In this document: positions 1-11,282 of the stretch, in pieces
How the letters are laid out: every line of letters starts with the position of its first letter
Position numbering within the stretch: position 1 is the first letter of the stretch
NCBI RefSeq assembly: GCF_048569485.1
Contig: NC_134354.1
Span: 508,830,869 to 508,894,868 of the forward strand
Direction: 5' to 3'
DNA length: 64,000 nt
From: Anomaloglossus baeobatrachus
Taxonomy: Eukaryota > Chordata > Amphibia > Anura > Aromobatidae
Translations under genes and position numbers: made by a program
The notes under the pieces: generated by a model
Databases searched by the model: none
What the model saw: the letters and a program-made list of their open reading frames with translations, nothing else
What the model was told of the DNA's origin: nothing

Positions 1-449
1 CCATCACATGCATCCAACTACTTCACAGCGTGGCTGGCCAGTAAAGGTCTAAAAGATGAAAAAATAATGACATGGCCCCCTTGTTCACCAGATCTGAACC
101 CCATAGAGAACCTGTGGTCCCTCATAAAATGTGAGATCTACAATGAGGGAAAACAGTACACCTCTCGGAACAGTGTCTGGGAGGCTGTGGTGGCTGCTGC
201 ACGTAATGTTGATCGTATACAGATCATGCAACTGACAGAATCTATGGATGGTAGGCTGTTGAGTGTTATAAATAAGAAAGGTGGCTATATAGGTCACTAA
301 TTTTTTGAGGTTTTGTTTTTGCATGTCAGAAATGTTTATTTCTAAATTTTGTGCAGTTATATTGGTTTACCTGGTGAAAATAAACAAGTGACATGGTAAT
401 ATATTTGGTTTTTATTAAGTTGCCTAATAATTTTGCACACTAATAGTTA
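1..449 (+). pseudogene. Tc1-like transposase, C-terminal part, and 3' flank
   Basis: The frame is open from base 1 to the stop at 298-300 and gives about 99 residues of a Tc1-type transposase C-terminus. It carries the SPDLNPIENLW motif, whose glutamate is the third acidic residue of the DDE catalytic triad, and ends GGYIGH. The N-terminal helix-turn-helix and first catalytic aspartate would lie left of the window. The 3' flank runs to 449 and contains TTGCCTAATAATTTTGCACA at 420-439. It resumes after an inserted element at 2081 and ends near 2255. The fold is known to cut and paste at TA dinucleotides; whether the missing left part is intact cannot be seen. Confidence 0.8.
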
Positions 450-2078
<1,629 letters not shown>

Positions 2079-2080
2079 TA

Positions 2081-2255
2081 CGTGCACAAACAGATATCCT
2101 CCTAAGATAGCCAAATCTAAAAAAAACCACTCCAACTTCCAAAAATATTAAGCTTTGATATTTGAGTCTTTTGGGTTGATTGAGAACATAGTTGTTGATC
2201 AATAATAAAAAAAATCCTCTAAAATACAACTTGCCTAATAATTCTGCACATGGTG
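2081..2255 (+). mobile_element. 3' terminal remainder of the first Tc1
   Basis: This is the continuation of the element at 1-449 after the nested insertion. It ends with TTGCCTAATAATTCTGCACA at 2231-2250, then a TA. The same 20-mer, with one change, occurs at 420-439 in the same orientation, so this family has the terminal motif twice in its 3' region. No gene is seen. Confidence 0.6.
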
Positions 2256-2261
2256 TATATA

Positions 2262-2640
2262 GTGGGGTGTGAAGGCCCATACAGTATATAGATGGTTGTG
2301 GGGGCATTATACTGTTTATAAAGAGCTATGTGGCTGTGTGGGCAATCATACTCTATATAGGGAGCTTTGTGAACATCACATAGCAAGCTGTAGGCAGAGT
2401 ATACTGTATATAGGAAGCTGTGGGGTATAAGGAGATGTGAGTGGTGTCATACTGTATATATGGGGCTGTGGAACATCATACTAAATATATACTGCTGTTG
2501 GGTCATTTAACTATATATATGGAGAAGTGAGACATCATACTTTGTATAGCAGAGCGGTGGAGGCCATCATACTGTGTACATAGGGAACTCTGGGGCCATC
2601 ATACTATATATAGGTGAGCCGTGAGGGTCATCAAATAACT
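2262..2640. repeat. Decayed minisatellite (CATACTGTATATA units)
   Basis: About nine imperfect units of roughly 35-50 bp follow each other. Each has a core like CATCATACTGTATATAGG followed by a G-rich stretch such as AGCTGTGGGG. Unit length and sequence vary, which points to an old array. The following 2641-3150 holds no gene or clear element. Confidence 0.6.
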
Positions 2641-3150
2641 TGTGGCATTAGTGGAAGTTGGAGTTCTGCAGGTTCAGCCAGACTTTAGATGTAGTTTTTT
2701 TTCTGGGGAAGAACTTGACCTGAACCTCATTGGAAGTCAATGATTGCCATAAACAGAACATTTCCAGGAGAGGGAGAGCAGGGTTTTTTAATTTTTTTTT
2801 AATGCACACACTATATGCGATAATGCTGATTTTATCCCCAGTGTGAACCTTTCAAGCACTGCAAGCGGCACTCACTTGGCCGAGCATAGAGTGTACCCGA
2901 GCACAGCAATATTCACTCGAGTGGTTTGCATACGTAGTAATTGCCCATACTCCAAACTCAAACTGATATTTTTTGTAAAGTCTGTGTTCAGTACAAACAG
3001 CGAACTTCAAAGTTGGGCTTTGCTTATATCTAATTATAGGGGCTCACCTCACAGGATGTTATAACTGTGAAAGGGTCCCATAGGCGGCAGTATTACTTTC
3101 TAGGTAAAAAAATGTGGATATTTTAAATTTGGCAATATTAGCATCTAGAA

Positions 3151-3317
3151 CAGTGTTCCCCAACTCCAGTCCTCAACAGCCACCAATAGTGCATGTTTTC
3201 AGGGTTTCCTTAGCATTGCAAAAGGTGTTGGAATTCTCACCTGCGCAGGTGATTCAATTGTCATCCGGAAAACATGCACTATTGGTGGCTCTTGAGGACT
3301 GGAGTTGAGGAATACTG
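3151..3317. mobile_element. Short hAT-type foldback MITE (167 bp)
   Basis: The element starts CAGTGTTCCCCAACTCCAGT and ends with an imperfect complement of this sequence (ACTGGAGTTGAGGAATACTG). The inverted arms cover about 50 bp each side of a short centre. The CAGTG terminus is common in vertebrate hAT MITEs. The flanks ATCTAGAA and CTCTAGGG match at five of eight positions, as expected for a worn 8-bp target duplication. It has no coding capacity. Confidence 0.65.
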
Positions 3318-3735
3318 CTCTAGGGGGCACAGAGGAGGCACTGTTATGTGAGGAAGTAAGAGAAGAACAGTTATCATTAGAGTTGAGCGATGTTTGATGT
3401 TCGAGGTTCGCCGATTTCATGTTCGAGTGATTTTGGGGGGTGTTCGAGCTCGAACTCGAGCTTTTTGCTAAAAGCTCGACAGTTCGAGTTAGGTTCAATC
3501 AACAAAAACGTGGCTTTTCACAGTAAGGCTATGGGCATACATTGCTATCTACATGCATCCTGCATCCCCAGCACAATCCCTCTCTCTTTCCTACTCACCA
3601 ATCACGGGCGTCTTGCTGCACGGCTGTCACAAATCTGCGGCGTCTTTTCCTCTTTAGAAAATGGCTGCCACTTCATTATTCAATCAGGTATTCCGTGCTT
3701 TCCCCGCCGACTGAAAGCGGAGTGTCTCTGGATGA

Positions 3736-4293
3736 TTATACATTTGAAAATAATGATTTTGTTCATAGTGAATATATATGCAGTGCTTCAGAGACTCTCT
3801 GCGATTTACCAGTGACTTTCTATATATACAAATGTTTGTGATTGCTATTTGGAGGTGTTTTTCTCTATGTAACAAAAAAAGAATTCCTGTTCTGTTTTGC
3901 AGACTGTTATATATCTAATTATAATTTCAAGCTATTTCCATATTGGGAGTATGTCATCATAGGGTTAACATGGATGTTATGTTGGTTTTTAATCCCACCC
4001 CTTATTTTTCCACTTTTTAAGCTTGGCAGTAAGTCTTTGTATTAGGACCATGTAGAAGGCGCATATACGCCGAAACGCGTAGTCCGAGATGCTACCACTC
4101 CCTATTTGGATCTTTTTTATTGCCTGAATTTGTGGACCCGATTTTATGCTAATATTTAAATAAAAAAACTTGCTCAGCAAGAAGAAATTTTTTACGTACA
4201 AATATTGAAATTCTGGAGTTTTTCTGCTGGAGACTTTAACCTTTCTACATTTATCTTTGGAGGCTGACTCCTGCTCTAGCATTCTTGCGGTAA
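3736..4293 (+). mobile_element. Short retroelement insertion with hammerhead motif inside hAT-A
   Basis: The 558-bp segment is bounded by an 11-bp direct repeat TCTCTGGATGA (3725-3735 and 4294-4304), which fits a retrotransposition target duplication. It has no long reading frame. Its middle carries a hammerhead-like fold at 4045-4085. Hammerheads are known in Penelope-like elements and in retrozymes, so a non-autonomous relative of these is the best guess. The 11-bp repeat could be chance, but it separates hAT-like flanks cleanly. Confidence 0.5.
4045..4085 (+). ncRNA. Hammerhead ribozyme-like fold, degenerate core
   Basis: Stem I is GGAC (4045-4048) paired with GTCC (4082-4085). Stem II is GGCG/CGCC around the loop CATATA. 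It is followed by GAAA and the short palindromic stem III ACGCGT, then A at the cleavage position (4081). This order matches a type I minimal hammerhead of the kind known in Penelope-like elements. The first core strand, CTGATGA in working ribozymes, reads CATGTAGA here, so this copy is probably inactive. Confidence 0.55.
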
Positions 4294-5103
4294 TCTCTGG
4301 ATGACACTAAGGATTCCACATATCGGGAGGTACTGGTAAGCTGGCTGAAGTAATTATTTTTTGTATTTTTTCATGTTTAATAATCCCTCTCATCCCTCCA
4401 CGATCCATGGTCTTCTGTCTTCTTTCTCCTTCAACCCATGCAGCTCTGCTACATCAGACAGCGCTGCATGGGAGGAAGGACGCTGCTGCTCCCTGTGCAC
4501 TGCAGTCTATTAACTCAGTAAGTGAGCAGAGGCTGCAGGCTGTAAGCGGTGACATCACCACTGACAGGCGGGTTGCTATAGCAACGGTAATCTCCGTTAT
4601 TGACCGGCTGTGGCAGCCGGTGAATAATGGATCGGGGAAGCAGAACGGGGAGTCAACCATGTGCCAGAGCATTTCGACGGTATACGGAGATGCTGGAACG
4701 ATCACCGCGTACCGGAGAGTGCAATGACAGGACCTAGCATGACATCATAGCCATGTGACCAGTCTGTAGCCAATGAGATAATAGACACGTGACTGGTCAC
4801 ATGCTTTTTTTGACGTCACGGAAGGTCCTATCATCAGTGCTGGTTACTGGGAGGACGCAGCTATTATCGGAAGGAAAAGCGGCGGGTGACAGAGTGCAGG
4901 ATGCATCGCGGGGACCTGTAAGTGTTATGGCAATGTTTATTAACTGTATGTGTACATTTATAATGTGTTGTTTTTATGTGTTTGTGTTTTCCTCCCATTG
5001 TTTTCAATGGGGTTCGTCGAACGGTTAACCGAACTCGAACGCGGCCTCCGTTCGATCGAACCGAACTCGAGCCTTTAGAGGCTGGCTCATCTCTAGTTAT
5101 CAT

Positions 5104-5642
5104 GCCACACCGCAGGTATAATAATAAGGACACATACAGCAGCAGCGGCTCAGCATTGCTGTATTAGCAAGATAAGGAGATTGTACAGGTTGGGAATAGA
5201 TAGGGACGGAAATAAGAGAAGTCAATTGTCTTTGTTGTAAAATCTACAGATTAGTCATGGCGGTTTGAGTAAAATTGTTAAAGATGGGAGAAATTAATGA
5301 CTCATCAGAAATAATGGGACCTGTAAATCACTGTATTTGCACAGACAGTAATCTCTTAATGTGTTCTTCAGAACTGGTATCTACCATTATATAGTTACCG
5401 TATGGTGGCATATCAGTCTTGATTTTTGTATATAATTCATGTTTGAACAAAAATATACAAGTGCATCTCAATAAATTAGAATATTATCAAAAAGTTAATT
5501 TTTCAGTTATTCAATACAAAAAGGGAAACATATATTATATAGAGCCATTACAGAGTGATCTATTGCAATTGTTTGTCTGTTAATGTTGATGATATACTGT
5601 ATATGATATATTGTGTATAATATATATATATATTTTTATATA
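5104..5642. other. Non-coding interval with a possible old transposon end
   Basis: No gene is seen. At 5459-5520 the text AGTGCATCTCAATAAATTAG is followed by a TATCAAAAAGTTAATTTT stretch. It resembles the start of a common vertebrate DNA-transposon repeat, but no matching second end is visible, so this is only a possible fragment. The rest is AT-rich, with short TA runs before the Tc1 at 5643. Confidence 0.35.
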
Positions 5643-7282
5643 CAGTTAGGTCCAGAAATATTTGGACAGTGAGAAAAGTTTTATTTTAGCTGTTTACAAA
5701 AACATGTTCAGAAATACAATTATATATATAATATGGGCTGAAAGTGCACACTCCCAGCTGCAATATGAGAGTTTTCACATCCAAATCGGAGAAAGGGTTT
5801 AGGGATCATAGCTCTGTAATGCATAGCCTCCTCTTTTTCAAGGGACCAAAAGTAATTGGACAAGGGACTCTAAAGGCTGCAATTAACTCTGAAGGCGTCT
5901 CCCTCGTTAACCTGTAATCAATGAAGTAGTTAAAAGGTCTGGGGTTGATTACAGGTGTGTGGTTTTGCATTTGGAAGCTGTTGCTGTGACCAGACAACAT
6001 GCGGTCTAAGGAACTCTCAATTGAGGTGAAGCAGAACATCCTGAGGCTGAAAAAAAAGAAAAAATCCATCAGAGAGATGGCAGACATGCTTGGAGTAGCA
6101 AAATCAACAGTCGGGTACATTCTGAGAAAAAAGGAATTGACTGGTGAGCTTGGGAACTCAAAAAGGCCTGGGCGTCCACGGATGACAACAGTGGTGGATG
6201 ATCGCCGCATACTTTCTTTGGTGAAGAAGAACCCGTTCACAACATCAACTGAAGTCCAGAACACTCTCAGTGAAGTAGGTGTATCTGTCTCTAAGTCAAC
6301 AGTAAAGAGAAGACTCCAGGAAAGTAAATACAAAGGGTTCACATCTAGATGCAAACCATTCATCAATTCCAAAAATAGACAGGCCAGAGTTAAATTTGCT
6401 GAAAAACACCTCATGAAGCCAGCTCAGTTCTGGAAAAGTATTCTATGGACAGATGAGACCAAGATCAACCTGTACCAGAATGATGGGAAGAAAACAGTTT
6501 GGAGAAGAAAGGGAACGGCACATGATCCAAGGCACACCACATCCTCTGTAAAACATGGTGGAGGCAACATGATGGCATGGGCATGCATGGCTTTCAATGG
6601 CACTTGGTCACTTGTGTTTATTGATGACATAACAGCAGACAAGTGTAGCCGGATGAATTCTGAAGTGTACCGGGATATACTTTCAGCCCAGATTCAGCCA
6701 AATGCCGCAAAGTTGATCGGACGGCGCTTCATAGTACAGATGGACAATGACCCCAAGCATACAGCCAAAGCTACCCAGGAGTTCATGAGTGCAAAAAAGT
6801 GGAACATTCTGCAATGGCCAAGTCAATCACCAGATCTTAACCCAATTGAGCATGCATTTCACTTGCTCAAATCCAGACTTAAGACGGAAAGACCCACAAA
6901 CAAGCAAGACCTGAAGGCTGCGGCTGTAAAGGCCTGGCAAAGCATTAAGAAGGAGGAAACCCAGCGTTTGGTGATGTCCATGGGTTCCAGACTCAAGGCA
7001 GTGATTGCCTCCAAAGGATTCGCAACAAAATATTGAAAATAAAAATATTTTGTTTGGGTTTGGTTTATTTGTCCAATTACTTTTGACCTCCTAAAATGTG
7101 GAGTGTTTGTAAAGAAATGTGTACAATTTCTATCAGATATTTTTGTTCAAACCTTCAAATTAAACATTACAATCTGCACTTGAATTCTGTTGTAGAGATT
7201 TCATTTCAAATCCAATGTGGTGGCATGCAGAGCCCAACTCGCGAAAATTGTGTCACTGTCCAAATATTTCTGGACCTAACTG
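5643..7282 (+). mobile_element. Tc1 transposon, copy 1, structurally complete
   Basis: The element begins CAGTTAGGTCCAGAAATATT after TA (5641-5642) and ends with the complement of this sequence at 7282. It is 1,640 bp long. The downstream TA has become TG at the edge of a TA/TG microsatellite. A single uninterrupted transposase frame lies at 5999-7036. A second copy in opposite orientation lies at 28728-30379. The two transposases differ at about 10 of 345 residues, so the family was active fairly recently. Confidence 0.95.
5999..7036 (+). CDS. Tc1 transposase, 345 aa, open frame
   Basis: This is a full-length DD34E transposase that would bind the terminal repeats and move the element to TA sites. 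Residues 1-110 hold two helix-turn-helix units separated by the GRPR motif (58-61). The catalytic residues are D152 (WTDETK), D249 (QMDNDPKH) and E284 (SPDLNPIEH), with 34 residues between the last two. The Met start at 5999 gives MRSKELS, the usual N-terminus for this family, and the end is KGFATKY. No stop or frameshift is present. Compared with copy 2, a few residues here look less consensus-like (W203 in place of G, C216 in place of S), so activity is uncertain. Confidence 0.9.
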   Translation: MRSKELSIEVKQNILRLKKKKKSIREMADMLGVAKSTVGYILRKKELTGELGNSKRPGRPRMTTVVDDRRILSLVKKNPFTTSTEVQNTLSEVGVSVSKSTVKRRLQESKYKGFTSRCKPFINSKNRQARVKFAEKHLMKPAQFWKSILWTDETKINLYQNDGKKTVWRRKGTAHDPRHTTSSVKHGGGNMMAWACMAFNGTWSLVFIDDITADKCSRMNSEVYRDILSAQIQPNAAKLIGRRFIVQMDNDPKHTAKATQEFMSAKKWNILQWPSQSPDLNPIEHAFHLLKSRLKTERPTNKQDLKAAAVKAWQSIKKEETQRLVMSMGSRLKAVIASKGFATKY

Positions 7283-7288
7283 TGTGTG

Positions 7289-7302
7289 TATATATATATA
7301 TA

Positions 7303-7374
<72 letters not shown>

Positions 7375-7414
7375 CATACAGTATATATTTATATATATAT
7401 ATATATATATATAT
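7289..7414. repeat. (TA)n microsatellite
   Basis: A nearly pure TA run with short TG and CA interruptions abuts the Tc1 end. Long frames across it are repeat artefacts of Tyr-Ile codons. Confidence 0.95.
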
Positions 7415-8560
7415 CAGATTTAATAACTTAATATGTATGGGGACAGAGTGATCTGTTGGTGACTAAAGATCACTTCACCCTCCTTATTTTTTGTCAGCCT
7501 GTGCAAAGAGGATGGTAAACAAGGAATAAATGACTCGAAAATAGTCAATGTGGTGCTTATTATTATTATTTATTTGGTATTAAATCAGCGTACATGCTAA
7601 ATTTTTCTGTGATGGTGTTTTTTGTATTTATTCAAAATAAAGGATTTTTGGTGGTGTTTGTGTTTATTTACTTTCACTTACAGATTAGTGATGGGGGTGT
7701 CTCATATACACCTGCCATTACTAATCTAGGACTTTGTGTCTCCTGTGGGCTGCGAATAACTCCCTGATTATCCCGATTGCCACCACACCAGGGATATCGG
7801 GAAGAGTCGGGTAAAGTGCCGGGCCTGTTGTATCTAATAGATGCAACAAACTTGGGTTGTTGCAGGTTGCTATTTTTAGGCTGGGGTGGCCTATGCCAAT
7901 AATCATGGACCTTACCAGTCTGAGAATACCAGCCCCCAGCTGTCTGGCTTTATCTTGGCTGGGTTTCAAAATTGGGGTGAATGCTGTTGTTTTTTAAAAT
8001 TATTTATTGAAATAAAAAAAGCCACACATGTGATTCCTCTTATTTTGATACACAGCCAAGATAAGCACAAGGCTGGAGGCTGCAACCTCTTGCCATGGAC
8101 TTTATCTGTGCTGGGTATCATAATACGGGGGGACCCTACTCCAATTGTTTTATTTATTTTTATACCACGATACTGACTTGCAGACAGTGTCTGTGAGTGG
8201 TTGCAGTTAGACGCTATCCCACAGGCTGGGGGTGCATCTGACTACAACCAATCACAGACACCAGGATGGCCAGTGGGTGAGGAAAGCAGGGAAAGTAGTG
8301 CAAATGTGCTGAGTGTAATGTGCGGCACCGGAAGTGAATGCGCGACCTGGAAGCAGTGTGATGGAGAGTAGTAAGTATGAAGCGCTCACTTCATTCTTAT
8401 TTTCTGTATTTTTCTTTTTTTTTTTTTTTTAATTTTTCGAGTGCTAGATCTGGATCAAACACCTAGAATCTCGGGCCGGAGCCTGGTAGCCAGGTACCTT
8501 TGAAACCATGGAGATCCGGACTTTTACAGTCCAGGTCCTCTCATGACTATTCATAACCTA
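7415..8560 (+). repeat. hAT-associated internal module (module X), partial element
   Basis: No gene is present. 7660-8230 carries a module that recurs at about 21.3-21.8, 45.8-46.2, 46.7-47.1 and 51.96-52.4 kb. Its parts are an AAATAAAGGATTTTTxGTG start, a CACCAGGG...TCGGGAAGAG stretch, and GGCTGGTATCAAAATTGGGG-like and TGATTGGTTGCAG-like stretches. Here the outer hAT ends cannot be assigned. The tail (8460-8560) has no recognised content. Confidence 0.5.
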
Positions 8561-10370
8561 AACACAGAAACACATGTCTAGGCTGGTACAGCCCCTTACC
8601 TTTAGCTTACATTATTCAAAATAAAGCTCACGTTAGTTTACATGCACCAGCAGGAAGCTTTGTATAGTGTAGCAGATGACTGACCAAAGAAGGAGGAAGA
8701 AGACACCTACTGAGGCTGCAGTTATGCTAAATGACTTGAAAGGTAAGGGACAAGAACTGAGATGTAATTGCTGTGTAAGTTTTATGTACATTTGAACCAT
8801 GTTGTAGCCAAAATATAACGTAGAATATGTGATCTATGTGTGTGTGTATATAATGGGTATGTATGTACACATAAATAGAGCATGTCACCAGTGCAATCTC
8901 TTTATGCTATGGACATTTTGGCACCATGAAGCCTGGATTTTTGTTCCGCTGTATATCAGTGTACCCTTCTTAATTGGCCAAGCACATCACAAACTCAAAT
9001 ACAACCTTAATATAAAGCAGAAACGAACCTGATCACTTCGAACCCTTATGGTTTATTACATATAAAAGATGTCTACCGTAATGTATGATCCTCTATTTGG
9101 AAACATCGAGCTGTTATTACAGTGTCTTGAATATTGCTTATATACAAATGCAACCATTCATTTCTTTGATAAGTTTAGGAAGTGATGTAAAATTTTGAGC
9201 GTCCTAATAAAATTGACCTAAACACTATTTCATTGCCTCTCAGCTCAGAATCTACCACCATTGACTACCATAATTTTCCCCATGGAGCTAATGCTATGAT
9301 TGGTGCACCTAGTGTAAGACGGATAATTAATAATCAATGTTTACTGGATTTAGTTTTCCAAGACATCTCTTGACGTTTATATGTTACTTCGATGAAAGGT
9401 CTTTAATTACGGTAGTTAAAAAAAACACAAGCAAAATGTGTTCATTTGTAAAAATGTATGTTCCTAAGACAAATGGCATTTCCACAATATATGCATATAG
9501 TACATCTTGTAACTACATGAAACTTCTGGTAAAGTCTTACTAGTTTTGTTGATAAAGACACCAGTTCTACCACATTTTTGCTTTATTCCCAGACATTTCC
9601 TTAAAGCAGAGCTATGCTTCTTGCTCAGTGAGTTGAGATTAATTTAAACACCATATAAGAGGGTCAGTTCTACATGTATAATGTATGACTGTTAACTTGG
9701 TGCACCACTCAAGGATGGCATAATAACACTCAATATCAGCAAGATTGAATCTGGATTGCCAACCATCCAGAAATTCCAGGACAGTGTAAAAATATGGCAC
9801 TTTTTGCTTTGTCTGGAAAACAAATGTACGTGTTTATTATTTTTTTGAAGCTGTAGAAACTTCTACAGATTATTTTGACTGTTATTTGACTGACATCCTT
9901 TTTCAGCTCACTTTGAATGCAGAATTTTTGGTTTTATATATGTATAACTTATAATCATAATAATTTATAATTGTTTTCCCATATGTCCATAAAAAAATTG
10001 TTTGTCCATTATTTTTTTTTAACCTGCACTGAAAAAATAAAAAGTCAATCTGGCAACCCTGGATTGAATTGGAGAAATCTTTTTTTAAGCGATAAGCAAT
10101 TAGTGCAGCGGTTACCGTCTCACAAGTAGGGATTGGTGGTTACGCAAAAAAGTTAAGGCATATGAAAAGCTCCAAGCAGCAATTGATGTAGAAGCAACAG
10201 ACATGGTCTCTTAGCATTATACCTAATACACTTACTTGTTGATTGCATCACTATGAGGCCATGAAACTAGAGGGCACATTATGCTACATGCTCATATTAC
10301 ATTTTGCCCTCTAGAATGAAGGAATTTTCCAGCATCATTTTAAGCATATATAGCAGTCCACAGTTCAATA
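8561..10370 (+). other. Apparently unique upstream region of TLR7
   Basis: No reading frame or transposon end is convincing here. It lies upstream of the TLR7 coding exon and could hold 5' UTR exons and promoter. One possible donor is AAAG|GTAAGG with the junction after 8742, preceded by a purine-rich stretch. I cannot confirm that it is used. 9710-10065 shows a weak inverted similarity (TTGCCAACC and GGCAACCCTGG) that may be an old MITE. Confidence 0.3.
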
Positions 10371-10528
10371 ACCCATTTTGTAGAAAGCTGGTGCTCTGAC
10401 CATCCTCATTGGAGCACCCCACTTACAAGCCATTTCTTTAGTTACTGAAAATGTTTTGGTTTAGAAGTGTGTCAGTCACCGCAAGGGTAAACGTTTTCCC
10501 TTTAAACCCCTTGTTAGCTTCTCCTACA

Positions 10529-10616
10529 GCCAGATCGAATCTCATACTTTGCACTGACGAAGGGCAATCACCCCAAAACAGTGTGTCTGCAAATTGAGGT
10601 TCTGATCTGGCACAAT
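10529..10616 (+). ncRNA. Hammerhead ribozyme fold with extended stem I
   Basis: The core is 10548-10593. Stem I TTTGCA pairs with TGCAAA. The first core strand is CTGACGA, a perfect CUGANGA. Stem II is GGG/CCC around CAATCA. The second core strand reads AAAA where GAAA is expected, consistent with one C-to-T change on the opposite strand of a CpG. Stem III is ACA/TGT around GTG, and C10587 sits at the cleavage position. Beyond the core, CCAGATC...AATCTCA pairs with TGAG...GATCTGG, so stem I extends to about 10530-10614. This order and pairing are hard to get by chance. It is probably a retroelement-derived ribozyme (Penelope-like or retrozyme), now with one core change. Confidence 0.7.
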
Positions 10617-11269
10617 TCCCAAGTCATATGACAAGGCTTGTTAAAGGGTCACTTTTGACTTTTAGGATTGCTACTTCCAATAGGTGGTCATAGAGTTCAT
10701 CTACTTCCTCCCTGTAGAGACAATTTGGTTTAGAAACAATTTTCTAAAGCATTTGAAAAGTCCAATGTCTTACAGATGTGTAATGCAGTGATGAATGCTT
10801 ATTTGCTCCTACTTTTGACAAATCTGGCAATATAACAATAATACTGAGCCCCAATCCTCAGAAGCAAGTAGCTTGTTAGGAAAAGTGGGTGCAGGCTGTA
10901 GCTTCAAATTGTGAATATCTTTTGATATCATGTTTACCTACAGTACATAAAAAATATAGTATGTATGTGGTAGGAAGTCCAAAATGCTTCAATGGGCAAG
11001 GGGAGCCCAAAAAGGAAAAAAGTTAGGACCATTAAGCAATTACATATGAAAAATTGGTAAAACTGTTCTTGGCATTTTTAATCCATAAATATTTTATTTG
11101 TTACAAGGTTGCATTACATTGCAAATTGTTACTGCATGCCTAAAATCAATCAGAAATTATTTTTATATTTTTATCATAATGCTGTTGTATTAAAATGAAT
11201 TGTCTTACACTATATTTGATTTTACCATTTCCAAAATACTTATAATAATCTACAATAGTCAATTGTATT
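10617..11269 (+). other. Interval between ribozyme element and TLR7 exon
   Basis: No gene is seen. 10617-10760 probably belongs to the same short element as the hammerhead fold, but its ends cannot be set. 10780-11269 is AT-rich and looks like intron sequence leading to the TLR7 splice acceptor. Confidence 0.3.
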
Positions 11270-11282
11270 TCATGTTTTGTAG
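11264..11282 (+). promoter_or_regulatory. 3' splice site of the TLR7 coding exon
   Basis: A T-rich run (TTGTATTTCATGTTTTGTAG) ends in AG immediately before ATG at 11283. In mammalian TLR7 the initiator Met ends the previous exon and the last exon begins VFPMWTLKR. Here the exon begins MASMCTSKK, which aligns residue for residue after that junction. So the true initiator could be either an upstream ATG or 11283 itself. Confidence 0.6.

Larger units (their letters stand above)
3378..5095 (+). mobile_element. hAT-A: large non-autonomous hAT element
   Basis: The ends are TAGAGTTGAGCG and CTCATCTCTA (complement TAGAGATGAG), flanked by a perfect 8-bp duplication GTTATCAT at 3370-3377 and 5096-5103, the hAT signature. 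The first and last 130 bp are packed with TTCGAG/CTCGAA repeats, likely transposase binding sites. The 3' 120 bp match the right end of the broken hAT transposase element near 55.3-55.46 kb, so this looks like a deletion derivative of that family. The interior is non-coding and contains a retro-insertion at 3736-4293. Confidence 0.85.

Noticed and set aside
5806-6414. 202-aa frame antisense to Tc1 transposase (also at 29605-30213)
   Set aside because: It is a shadow of the transposase gene on the other strand. It has no domain and both copies share it only because the elements are copies.
7499-7520. ATG|GTAAAC at 7514 as the TLR7 start exon
   Set aside because: The exon would be only about 17 bp and the donor is weak. 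Nothing else supports it.
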